Source: Variovorax atrisoli 110B (GTDB lineage: Bacteria; Pseudomonadota; Gammaproteobacteria; Burkholderiales; Burkholderiaceae_C). Taken from it: a stretch of DNA of 64,000 bases. This document shows positions 44,850-52,560 of this stretch, in pieces. The stretch lies in the NCBI RefSeq assembly GCF_000382045.1, contig NZ_KB907463.1:123878-187877 (forward strand). The letters run 5' to 3'. The first letter of the stretch is position 1; each line of letters starts with the position of its first letter. The translations under genes and the position numbers were made by a program. A model generated the notes under the pieces. It searched no databases and was not told the origin of the DNA. It saw only the letters and a list, made by a program, of their open reading frames with translations.

Positions 44850-46265
44850 TCAGGCCAGCCTGACGACGATCTGCAGCCCCGGGTGCGCATTGCGCACCGT
44901 GAGCTTGCCGCCGTGCGCCTCGGCGATGAGCCGGCACAGGTACATGCCAAGGCCCACGCCGCCGGTGGCGCGCGCCCGGGCGCCATCGGTGCGGTAGAAG
45001 GGTTCGGTCAGGCGCTCGAGCTGCTCCTCGTCCACGCCGGGGCCGTGGTCGCGCACCTCGATCTCGGCGCCCTGGCTGCTGCCGTCGAGCACGGCGCGCA
45101 GCGATACACAGGGCGGACGCGGCGCATCGGCGCTGTAGCGCAGCGCGTTGTCCAGCAGGTTGCGCACCAGCAGGCGGATGCGCATGCGGTCCGCCGCGTG
45201 CGCCGGCAGGCCTTCGGCCAGGTCGAGGTGCACGTGCTCCGCGCCGGGCATCTCGGCCACGATCTCGCGGATCAGCGCCGCCAGGTCGACCGGTTCGCGC
45301 TGCAGCGCCACGTGCGGGCTGGCCAGGCGCTCGCTCTCGAGCAGGTCGCTGATGAGGTCGCGCATCTCGTTGAGATCGCGCAGCAGCGCGTCGCGCTCGG
45401 CCTGCCCCTCGGGCGTGGTCGGCAGCAGCTCGGCGTTGAGGCGCGCGCGCGTGAGCGGCGAGCGCAGTTCGTGGCTCAGCGCCAGCAGCAGCCCGCGCTT
45501 GGCGTCGAGCATGGCCTGGATGTCCTCGGCCATGGTGTTGATGCGCTCGGCGAGGTCCCCCAGGTCGTCGTTGCGGCGCACCGGGATGGGCTGCGTGAAC
45601 TCGCCCCGGCCGAAGCGCTGCGCGCCTTCGCGGATGTCGATCAGCGGGCGCAGCAGCCTGCTCACGTAGGCGTACGCCAGCAGCACGCACGACAGCAGCA
45701 GGCCGAGCGTGGCCCAGCCGATGATGCGCGGCGCCAGCTGCCAGAGCTTGGGCGACCAGCCGAAGATCACGCGGTGGCCGTCGGCGGTCGGGCGGATGAA
45801 CCACTTGTCGCCGCCGAAGACGTCCTCGCGGTCGTGCATCCACCCGCCGGGGCCGTTCGCGCCGCCGGGGTTGGAATCCCAGTTGACCTTGGGGCCGACG
45901 ATGCGGATGGTGATCGGCAGCCGCGCCACCAGCGCCTGCGCGCGCGCCACGTCGGGCGGCGTGCCGATCTCGGCCACGAGGCGGTCGGCGTAGTCCGTCA
46001 GCATCGGCTTGGCGGCCTCGGCCCAGCCGGTGGAGAACGACTTCTTCATGCCGCCCATGAAGACGGCCGCCATCACCAGCGCGAGCAGCACGAACATCAG
46101 CACCAGCCGCACGCGCAGCGAACGGCGCCAGCGGCGCTTGCCCTGCACCTTCTCGTTCCAGCGCGCGTGCCACTTGGCGTGCCAGTCGCCGCGCGTCATC
46201 TCGTCGCGGCACTCCTCGCCGCGCCACCGCATCCTGCGGGACTCCCTGCTTCGGCCGAAATTCAT
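44850..46265 (-). CDS. Two-component sensor histidine kinase
   Basis: 471 residues from ATG 46265, overlapping the regulator stop. Two membrane helices (about 53-72 and 183-201) flank a periplasmic sensor domain of about 110 residues. HAMP follows, then the phospho-acceptor His265 (LALSHELRSPLTRARL), N box RNLLDNALRYS, G1 EVRDHGPGV and G2 GGVGLGMYLCRLI. The cytoplasmic N-terminus is long and basic, so ATG at residue 23 is an alternative start. Signal unknown. Confidence 0.92.
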   Translation of the reverse strand: MNFGRSRESRRMRWRGEECRDEMTRGDWHAKWHARWNEKVQGKRRWRRSLRVRLVLMFVLLALVMAAVFMGGMKKSFSTGWAEAAKPMLTDYADRLVAEIGTPPDVARAQALVARLPITIRIVGPKVNWDSNPGGANGPGGWMHDREDVFGGDKWFIRPTADGHRVIFGWSPKLWQLAPRIIGWATLGLLLSCVLLAYAYVSRLLRPLIDIREGAQRFGRGEFTQPIPVRRNDDLGDLAERINTMAEDIQAMLDAKRGLLLALSHELRSPLTRARLNAELLPTTPEGQAERDALLRDLNEMRDLISDLLESERLASPHVALQREPVDLAALIREIVAEMPGAEHVHLDLAEGLPAHAADRMRIRLLVRNLLDNALRYSADAPRPPCVSLRAVLDGSSQGAEIEVRDHGPGVDEEQLERLTEPFYRTDGARARATGGVGLGMYLCRLIAEAHGGKLTVRNAHPGLQIVVRLA

Positions 46266-46957
46266 GCAGGCTCGCTGCGCGCCACCGCCAGCGCATAGCC
46301 CGCGTTGCGCAGCGTCTTGATGCAGTCCAGCGGCTCCAGCTTCTTGCGCAGCCGGCTCACCACGATGTCGACCGCGCGCGTGTAGAGCTCGGCCTCGTGG
46401 CCGCGCAGGCGGTTGAGGATGTCGTCGCGGCTGAACACCTTGCCCGGTTCGGCCGCCAGCAGCGCGAGCAGCTCGAACTCGGTGCCGGTGAGCTCCACGC
46501 GTTCGCCATGGCGCAGCACCTGGCGCCGGTCGAGGTCGATCGACAGGCCGTCGAATACGCGGTATTGCGTGCCGTTGGAAGCGGCCTGCGGGGTGCTGCG
46601 CTGGCGCCGCAGGATGGTCTGCACGCGCGCCACCAGTTCGCGAGGCTCGAAGGGCTTGGGCACGTAGTCGTCGGCGCCGAGTTCGAGACCGACCACGCGG
46701 TCCATCACTTCGCCGCGGGCGGTGAGCATCACGATGGGAATGTCGCTTTCCTTGCGGATCTCGCGGCACAGCGCAAAGCCGTCCATCTCGGGCAGCATCA
46801 CGTCGAGGATGGCCGCGTCGTAGGTGCCCGCGCGCAGCTTGGCCAGGCCCTCGCTCGGACGCACCGCGCTCTCGAGCGTGCAGCCGAAGCGTGCGAAGTA
46901 GGTGGTCAGCGGCGCGGCGAGGTGCTCGTCGTCGTCGATCAGCAGGATGCGCGGCAT
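46262..46957 (-). CDS. Two-component response regulator, OmpR family
   Basis: 231 residues. Receiver domain with acidic pocket DDD (8-10), phospho-Asp52 (ILDVMLPEMDG), the Thr of MLTARG and Lys in VPKPFEP. The C-terminal winged helix has LTGTEFELLALLA and AVDIVVSRLRKKLEP. Partner of the kinase downstream (4-nt overlap). Targets unknown, though small periplasmic-protein genes nearby are candidates. Confidence 0.94.
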   Translation of the reverse strand: MPRILLIDDDEHLAAPLTTYFARFGCTLESAVRPSEGLAKLRAGTYDAAILDVMLPEMDGFALCREIRKESDIPIVMLTARGEVMDRVVGLELGADDYVPKPFEPRELVARVQTILRRQRSTPQAASNGTQYRVFDGLSIDLDRRQVLRHGERVELTGTEFELLALLAAEPGKVFSRDDILNRLRGHEAELYTRAVDIVVSRLRKKLEPLDCIKTLRNAGYALAVARSEPA

Positions 46958-47007
46958 GGCGGGATTGTGCCTCCGGACGAGGAAGTGGCGAATGACCTCG
47001 CTGACCA

Positions 47008-47397
47008 TCAGACCCGCCGGCATCGCACCGCCCAGGTCAGGCCCGTCACGAGGATGGAAAGCAGCAGCGCGTGGTAGACCACGTCGGGCACCGTGCGCGG
47101 GCCGATGCCCGCGACGATGGTGCCGAGCCCGACCAGCGTGCCCGCCAGCGCGAAGCCCTGCCCGAAGATGGCCGCGCGCCGCGCATGATGCGGGCGCAGC
47201 CAGGTCTCCACCGAGGCCAGCACCAGCACGGTGGCGATCACCGCCTCTGCCGTGCGCGCCGCCGGGTGGGCGTAGCCGGGCACGAGCAGCCCGGCGTGCA
47301 CCATCGACGCGACGCCCAGCGTGAGCGCCTCGCTCAGCATCCAGGCACGCGCGGCCGGCGCGTGCACGGCATGGGAGGCTGTGCGGTCGCCGCTCAC
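47008..47397 (-). CDS. Hypothetical membrane protein
   Basis: 129 residues from GTG 47397, in a GTGA overlap with the DUF4260 gene. Four hydrophobic segments (MLSEALTLGVASMVHAGLL; AVIATVLVLASVETWL; FGQGFALAGTLVGLGTIVAGI; HALLLSILVTGLTWAV). Not recognised. Translationally coupled to the DUF4260 gene. Confidence 0.65.
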   Translation of the reverse strand: MSGDRTASHAVHAPAARAWMLSEALTLGVASMVHAGLLVPGYAHPAARTAEAVIATVLVLASVETWLRPHHARRAAIFGQGFALAGTLVGLGTIVAGIGPRTVPDVVYHALLLSILVTGLTWAVRCRRV

Positions 47398-47795
47398 CAC
47401 GGATCCGCCTTGCCGATGCGGCCCAGGTGCGTGACGGCGAAGCCGCTCGCGTACTTGAGCCCATAGCCCAGCGCGTGGTCCATGCCGATGTGGGCCAGCC
47501 AGATCAGGCTGCCGGCCACCGCCCACGGCATGGCCGCAAGCACGCCCAGCGCCAGCAGCAGCACCGGACCGACGTACGAATGCGCCGCGTTGTAGAGCGC
47601 CGCGCCCGTACGCGGGCCTGCAAGGTAGCCCAGCAGGGAGAGATCGGGCGCCAACAGCCAGAGCGCGAACACGCCCCAGCCCGCACCGAACTGCGCGTAG
47701 GCGGCGAGCGCCACGCCGAGCACCGCCGCGCCTTCGAGGCGCAGCAGCGTGCGCACGCCGCCTGTCGCTACCACCGCGGCCTTGTCGGGAGACAC
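47394..47795 (-). CDS. DUF4260-like membrane protein
   Basis: About 133 residues. The body (LRLEGAAVLGVALAAYAQFGAGW, LWLLAPDLSLLGYLAG, LYNAAHSYVGPVLLLALG, LIWLAHIGMDHALGYGLKY) matches DUF4260, small integral membrane proteins of unknown function. The start is unclear: GTG 47795, 47774 and 47756 all precede the conserved part, and the frame stays open through repeat A4 to 47921, giving a repeat-encoded N-terminus if a longer form is made. Confidence 0.78.
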   Translation of the reverse strand: MSPDKAAVVATGGVRTLLRLEGAAVLGVALAAYAQFGAGWGVFALWLLAPDLSLLGYLAGPRTGAALYNAAHSYVGPVLLLALGVLAAMPWAVAGSLIWLAHIGMDHALGYGLKYASGFAVTHLGRIGKADPW

Positions 47796-47880
47796 CGTGG
47801 AACCGGCTTCGCCGGTCCACTGGTGTCGCCCCCGGAGAGCGGGGAGACGAAGCGACACGGAGTGCGCGAAGCCTGGGGGC
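47789..47880 (-). repeat. Dispersed repeat family A, copy A4
   Basis: Minus-orientation copy with outer arms GACACC/GGTGTC and middle arms GTGGA/TCCAC around CCGGC-ttc-GCCGG. It abuts the DUF4260 start and the next gene's stop. Confidence 0.85.
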
Positions 47881-47889
47881 GAGCCAGCC

Positions 47890-48354
47890 CTAGCCATGAC
47901 GGCTCCAGCGGCGGCCGCCACGTTCCATGAAGTCGCGCACCTTCTGCTGCTGCGCGGCGTTCAGGTTGTCGTAGAAGTCGGCGGCGGCCGCAATGATCTC
48001 GGGGCTGCCGTTGCGCACCGCGGCCGTCTTCTCGTCGATCAGGCGAGCGGCGCCGGCCTGATCGAGCTTGTTGCCCGCGAACAGCGCCTTGAACTGCGAG
48101 CGCGGGTCGCCCGAGCCGCCGGCACCGCGCATGGATTCGCGCTGCGCCTGCAGCTTCTCGGCCAGCACCGTGAGCTTCTGCTTCTGGTTGGCGTCGAGCT
48201 CGAGCTTGCTGCCCACGCGCTCGACCATCTTCGCGCGGAACTCCGCGCTGTCGCCGCCCCAGCCGTGGCGATAGCTGCTGCAGCCGGCGATGCTGCCGGC
48301 AACCATCGCGGCGCCCGCGAAGCCGAAGAGAGTGCGCTTGATCCAGTGTTTCAT
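47890..48354 (-). CDS. Spy/CpxP-like periplasmic protein with lipoprotein signal
   Basis: 154 residues. Signal RTLFGFAGAAMVAGSIAGC with AGC as probable lipobox. The mature part is helical with LDANQKQKLTVLAEKLQAQRES and a C-terminal LNAAQQQKVRDFMERG, i.e. two LTxxQ-like segments as in Spy/CpxP chaperone or stress-sensor proteins. A HGW-G segment follows the signal. Likely envelope-stress or metal related; the two-component genes nearby are on the same strand. Confidence 0.75.
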   Translation of the reverse strand: MKHWIKRTLFGFAGAAMVAGSIAGCSSYRHGWGGDSAEFRAKMVERVGSKLELDANQKQKLTVLAEKLQAQRESMRGAGGSGDPRSQFKALFAGNKLDQAGAARLIDEKTAAVRNGSPEIIAAAADFYDNLNAAQQQKVRDFMERGGRRWSRHG

Positions 48355-48370
48355 GGTGATGTCCTTGGTT

Positions 48371-48464
48371 CGCCCCCAGGGTTCGCGCACTCCGTGTCGC
48401 GCGCGCCTTCCCCCTACCGGGGGCGACACCGATGGCCCGGCAAAGCCGGCTCCATGGTGCCCCT
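48371..48464 (+). repeat. Dispersed repeat family A, copy A5
   Basis: Plus-orientation copy. Outer arms GACACC/GGTGCC, middle arms GATGG/CCATG (where other copies have GCGG/CCGC), inner CCGGC-aaa-GCCGG. Located upstream of the Spy-like gene. Confidence 0.85.
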
Positions 48465-48509
48465 GATAAAGAGAGGGGCTTCGTTGGTGAAAGGGGTCCT
48501 GCCTGTTGC

Positions 48510-48884
48510 TTACAGGCGGCTGCTCTTGGCGTTGGCAGCCGAGGCGCGTGCGTCCACGGGGTTCTGCATGGTCGAGATGACCTGGCTGTTCACGCGCGAG
48601 CTGGCCGACACGTTCTGGTCGGGCGCGGCGGCTGCGCGGACGGCTTCGGCGACGATGCGCGAGCGCTCGGTCGAGACGGCCATGGTCTCGGCGCCGCGCG
48701 AGCCGCGCACCACGTTCTGGTCGGGCGCGGATGCGGTGCGCACCGCTTCGGCGTTGACCTCGGCGCGGCTCTTGGCCGACACGGCGGTCTGCACGCCCTC
48801 GTAGCTCTCGGCCTTCGCGCCGGCTGCGGCGAGCATGGCGAAGGATGCGACGGCGACGATCTGGGTGAAGGAGAGGGAGTTCAT
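48510..48884 (-). CDS. Small exported protein with internal duplication
   Basis: 124 residues. Signal peptide IVAVASFAMLAAAGAKAES, then two related blocks: SRAEVNAEAVRTASAPDQNV and SRIVAEAVRAAAAPDQNV, separated by about 12 residues, then an Ala/Ser-rich tail. It resembles short DUF4148-like periplasmic proteins of Burkholderiales; that match is tentative. Function unknown. Flanked by repeats A5 and A6. Confidence 0.7.
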   Translation of the reverse strand: MNSLSFTQIVAVASFAMLAAAGAKAESYEGVQTAVSAKSRAEVNAEAVRTASAPDQNVVRGSRGAETMAVSTERSRIVAEAVRAAAAPDQNVSASSRVNSQVISTMQNPVDARASAANAKSSRL

Positions 48885-48987
48885 TTCAGGCCTTTCTTGC
48901 AGTGGTTGAAGAGAAGGCCTGATCGTGCTTGCGGGGTCTGCGCAAGTCCTTTCGCCGCAGTTTCGGCGTGTTTCGTTAAGTTTCAGC

Positions 48988-49085
48988 TCACCCTCGGGCT
49001 GCGCGAACTTCGTGTCGCGCGCGCCTTCCCCCCTACCGGGGGCAACACCTGCGGCCCGGCAAAGCCGGTTCCGCGGCGTTTCCCG
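48988..49085 (+). repeat. Dispersed repeat family A, copy A6
   Basis: Plus-orientation copy. Arms AACACC/GGCGTT (one G-T pair), inner CCGGC-aaa-GCCGG, upstream hairpin CCCCC-CTACC-GGGGG. It lies between the ptsI stop and the 48510-48884 gene. Confidence 0.85.
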
Positions 49086-49099
49086 AATGAACAGCCTGA

Positions 49100-50917
49100 T
49101 CAGCCCGCCATTGCGGCGGCCGGATCGTCGGAGTCGAGCACGCTCTTTGCCCAGGCCTCGAGCTTGCCGGTGTCGGCACGCAGCACTTCCTGCTTGACCG
49201 CGAGGATGCGCGAGGGATGCATCGAGAAGCTGCGCAGGCCCAGCCCCAGCAGCAGGCGGGTGAAGGCCACGTCGCCCGCCATCTCGCCGCACACGGCCAC
49301 GCCCTTGCCCTGGCGGCGGCACTCGGCGATGGTGTCGGCCACCAGGCGCAGCACCGCCGGGTGCGCCGGGTCGTAGAGGTGCGCCACCGATTCGTCGGCC
49401 CGGTCGATGGCCAGCGTGTACTGGATCAGGTCGTTGGTGCCGATCGACAGGAAGTCGAAGTGCTTGAGGAAGATGCGCAGCGTGAGCGCCGCCGCCGGGA
49501 TCTCGATCATCGCGCCGAGCTTCACGTGGCCGTACACCGCGCCGCGGTTGTCGAGCTCGGCGCGTGCGAAATCGATCAGCGAGAGCGTCTGCCTGATCTC
49601 GCTCGCGTGCGCGAGCATCGGGATGAGCAGGTGGATCTCGCCGTGCGCCGCCGCGCGCAGGATGGCGCGAAGCTGCGTGAGGAACATCGCCGGATCGGCC
49701 AGGCTCCAGCGGATGGCGCGCAGGCCCAGTGCCGGGTTCAGGTGCTCCTGCTTGTTGGCCGAGATGCTGTCCAGCGGCTTGTCGGCGCCCACGTCGATGG
49801 TGCGGATGGTGACCGGCATGCCCTGCATGCCCTCCACCGCACGCCTGTAGGCCTGGTACTGCTCCTCCTCGTCGGGCAGGCGGGTCTGGCGGGTGCTGGT
49901 GTCGCGGCCCATGAAGAGGAATTCGCTGCGGAAAAGGCCCACGCCCACGGCGCCGGCCTTGACGGCGCCCACGGTGTCTTCCGGCATCTCGATGTTGGCG
50001 AGCAGCTCCACGCGCTGGCCGTCGAGCGTGACGGCAGGCTTGTGGCGCAGCCGCGCGAGCCGGCCGCGTTCGAGGTCGCCCTGGCGCTGCTTGAAGCCGT
50101 ACTCGGCCAGGATGATGGGCGACGGGTCGACGATCACCACGCCGGCGTCGCCGTCGATGATGACCCAGTCGTCCTGCCGCACCAGCTGGCTCGCGGTGCG
50201 CGCGCCGACCACGGCAGGGATGTCCATGCTGCGCGCCACGATGGCGGTGTGCGAGGTGCGCCCGCCCACGTCGGTGACGAAGCCTGCGAACACGCTCTTC
50301 TTGAACTGCAGCATGTCGGCCGGCGAGAGGTCGTGCGCGATCAGCACCAGCGGCACGTCGATGCCGTCGCCCGCGGTGGGGTCGTCGCTGTCTTCGTCGT
50401 CGCCGTCCTCGACCGGGGCAGCCGCGCGCTTGCGTCGCGGCGGGCTCGGTGCCAGAACGGCGGCCGTGCCCTTCATGCGGTGCAGCAGCCGCTCGACCAC
50501 CTGTTCGAGGTCGGCCTTGCGCTCGCGAAGGTACGGGTCCTCCATCTCGTCGAACTGGCGCGCGATGATCTCCAGCTGCGTGGTCAGCGCCCACTCGGCG
50601 TTGTAGAGCCGCTCGCTGATCCAGTGCTTGACGCCGCCGCTGAGGGCCTCGTCCTGCAGCAGCATCTGGTGCACCTCGAGCAGCGCCGCGAGCTCGTGCG
50701 GCGCGTCGTTCGGTCCCATCTGGGCGACGTTGGCCTGCAGCTTGGCCAGCTCGTCGGCCACCGCGTTGCGCGCGGTGCGCACGCGGTCGATCTCGGTCTC
50801 GATCTCTTCGGGCTTGATGAAGTAGTGGGCGACGTCGATGCGGCTCGACACCACCAGCACGGCGCGCCCGATGGCAATGCCACGGGCGACGGGGAGGCCG
50901 TGGACTGCGAAGGTCAT
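49100..50917 (-). CDS. ptsI: PTS enzyme I (phosphoenolpyruvate-protein phosphotransferase)
   Basis: 605 residues. The active-site His223 is in VGGRTSHTAIVARS. The C-terminal PEP-binding barrel has FRSEFLFMGR, IRTIDVGADKPL, NPALGLRAIRW, FLSIGTNDLIQYTLAIDR and the GLRSFSMHPS end. It phosphorylates HPr from PEP. An acidic/basic low-complexity insertion (about 157-185: PSPPRRKR...EDGDDEDSDD) is not present in standard EI. It follows ptsH after repeat A7. Confidence 0.97.
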   Translation of the reverse strand: MTFAVHGLPVARGIAIGRAVLVVSSRIDVAHYFIKPEEIETEIDRVRTARNAVADELAKLQANVAQMGPNDAPHELAALLEVHQMLLQDEALSGGVKHWISERLYNAEWALTTQLEIIARQFDEMEDPYLRERKADLEQVVERLLHRMKGTAAVLAPSPPRRKRAAAPVEDGDDEDSDDPTAGDGIDVPLVLIAHDLSPADMLQFKKSVFAGFVTDVGGRTSHTAIVARSMDIPAVVGARTASQLVRQDDWVIIDGDAGVVIVDPSPIILAEYGFKQRQGDLERGRLARLRHKPAVTLDGQRVELLANIEMPEDTVGAVKAGAVGVGLFRSEFLFMGRDTSTRQTRLPDEEEQYQAYRRAVEGMQGMPVTIRTIDVGADKPLDSISANKQEHLNPALGLRAIRWSLADPAMFLTQLRAILRAAAHGEIHLLIPMLAHASEIRQTLSLIDFARAELDNRGAVYGHVKLGAMIEIPAAALTLRIFLKHFDFLSIGTNDLIQYTLAIDRADESVAHLYDPAHPAVLRLVADTIAECRRQGKGVAVCGEMAGDVAFTRLLLGLGLRSFSMHPSRILAVKQEVLRADTGKLEAWAKSVLDSDDPAAAMAG

Positions 50918-50966
50918 GTCTTCAGTCCCCCGCTCCGCTGTGGATGCGATGCTTGCACCAATTCAC

Positions 50967-51055
50967 GGGATGCCGTCGAACCGGCTTTGCCGGGCGGCTG
51001 GCATCGCCCCCGGCGAGGGGGTTGGCGTTCACACGAAGTGAAAAAGCCTGGGGGT
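50967..51055 (-). repeat. Dispersed repeat family A, copy A7
   Basis: Minus-orientation copy between ptsH and ptsI. Outer arms GATGCC/GGCATC replace AACACC/GGTGTT with pairing kept; inner CCGGC-ttt-GCCGG; upstream CCCCC-TCGCC-GGGGG hairpin. Confidence 0.85.
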
Positions 51056-51063
51056 GGACCATT

Positions 51064-51333
51064 TCATTCGCCTTCGCCGAACTTGTCGTCCATGAGCTGG
51101 ACGATGGCGTTCATCGCTTCTTCTTCCTGGGGGCCGTTGGTTTCCAGCTCGACGGTAGTGCCGATGCCTGCGGCCAGCATCATCACGCCCATGATGCTCT
51201 TGGCATTGATGCGGCGGTCGCCGCGGGAGAGCCACACCTCGCAGGGAAAGCTGCCTGCGAGCTTGGTCAGCTTGGCCGATGCGCGTGCATGCAGGCCCAG
51301 CTTATTGCTGATGGTCACGGATTTCTTGATCAC
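51064..51333 (-). CDS. ptsH: PTS phosphocarrier protein HPr
   Basis: 89 residues from GTG 51333. His15 (NKLGLHARASAKL) is the site phosphorylated by EI and Ser46 (NAKSIMGVMML) the site of HPr kinase regulation. The start lies 32 bp inside the EIIA gene, so translation is probably coupled. Confidence 0.96.
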   Translation of the reverse strand: MIKKSVTISNKLGLHARASAKLTKLAGSFPCEVWLSRGDRRINAKSIMGVMMLAAGIGTTVELETNGPQEEEAMNAIVQLMDDKFGEGE

Positions 51334-51757
51334 TGTACTTTCTTTTCGCCTGGTTCTGGGGAGCCGCCACCGCCACCTGCATGACACCCGCGGTGCCGCC
51401 CGCGAGGGCGCGCTGCACCAGCGTCTCCAGGGGTTCGTGCCGGTAGGTGACGGCACGCAGCAGCATCGGAAGGTTGACCCCCGCCACCAGCCGCGACCGG
51501 ACGCCGTCCACCAGCTTCTGCGCCACGTTGCAGGGCGTGGCGCCGAACACGTCGGCGAGCACCAGCACCTGCGAACGCGGCGCGCGCAGCTGCTGCGCGA
51601 GCGTGATGCGCGCGGCCGCCAGCGTCTCTTCGGGCGACACGTTGGACAGCACGTCGAGCGCGGCAATGACCTGCTCGCAGTCGGGAAACACATGCAGCGC
51701 GCACTGCCGCATCGCGTGGGCGAACGGAGCGTGGGCGATGATGAGGATGCTGTTCAT
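51302..51757 (-). CDS. PTS EIIA component, mannose/fructose family
   Basis: 151 residues. EIIA(Man) fold with phospho-acceptor His9 (SILIIAHAPFAHAM), VLVLADVFGATPCNVAQKLV and NLPMLLRAVTYRHEPLETL. No IIB, IIC or IID gene lies nearby, so this is probably a regulatory EIIA, as in the incomplete PTS of betaproteobacteria, rather than part of a sugar permease. Confidence 0.92.
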   Translation of the reverse strand: MNSILIIAHAPFAHAMRQCALHVFPDCEQVIAALDVLSNVSPEETLAAARITLAQQLRAPRSQVLVLADVFGATPCNVAQKLVDGVRSRLVAGVNLPMLLRAVTYRHEPLETLVQRALAGGTAGVMQVAVAAPQNQAKRKYSDQEIRDHQQ

Positions 51758-51906
51758 GCGAAAGGGAGGACGACGCGTCGATTATGCGGGGGCGCCCAGG
51801 GGAAGTAGATATGCCACATAACGCAGCAGCCACGGAAAGCGGACAGCACCGTGCAAGGCGGACCGACCGGGGCAGCTATCAGAACCATAGCGGACGAGGC
51901 GACGGC

Positions 51907-52461
51907 TCATGGAAGCCTCAGGCCCTCGAAGAAGGTCTGGCCCGCCTCCGCCGACGACGGCCGGCCCAGCACCGTGGCCTGGTAGAGCGCCACCGAGCCG
52001 TCCTTTTGAGACTGGGCGAACCACAGCACCTGCAGCGGCGTGGCGGAAGTGCCTTGCGGCGGCGCAACGACTTCCAGCCGAAGCGGCGCGGGTACCGCCG
52101 TGGCGCGCGGCAAGCTGGCGGCAGACTCCGTCACCTGCGCCTCGCCCAGCTGGGCGCGGGTGGCGGTGCGCCAGGCACGCAGCCAGGCCTCTGCCTGCTC
52201 GGGGCCGTTCGCGGAGGCGTGCGCGATGGCGAAGGTCGCGCCGCCCGCCTCGCAGCCGGTCATGTCGACCTGCACCGATTCGGCGCCCAGCGGCAGCGCG
52301 CGGGTCGCGCGGTCGGCCTTGCAGGGCAGCATCGCCACCAGGCCGGCCCCGGCGACCGGCACCTCGCGCCAGTTGAAGGCGGGGCTGCAGGCCGCGAGCA
52401 ACGCGGCCGCGGCCAGCACGGCGAGCCGGAAGCGGGAAACGGCAAGGGACGGCGACGGCAT
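51907..52461 (-). CDS. Hypothetical lipoprotein
   Basis: 184 residues. Signal RFRLAVLAAAALLAAC with LAAC as lipobox. The mature part (FNWREVPVAGAGLVAMLPCKADRATRALPL, two cysteines: LPCKAD and MTGCEAGG; ending YQATVLGRPSSAEAGQTFFEGL) is not a family that I can name. Divergent from the TlpA-like gene, about 100 bp apart. Confidence 0.7.
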   Translation of the reverse strand: MPSPSLAVSRFRLAVLAAAALLAACSPAFNWREVPVAGAGLVAMLPCKADRATRALPLGAESVQVDMTGCEAGGATFAIAHASANGPEQAEAWLRAWRTATRAQLGEAQVTESAASLPRATAVPAPLRLEVVAPPQGTSATPLQVLWFAQSQKDGSVALYQATVLGRPSSAEAGQTFFEGLRLP

Positions 52462-52560
52462 GGGGCAGCGATTATCGAACCGCTCGCGGCGAGCGGGATG
52501 TCGCCGGCACGATCCGGCACACGGAACTAAAATCGCGCCGCCCTTGTCTTGCACGAAGCC

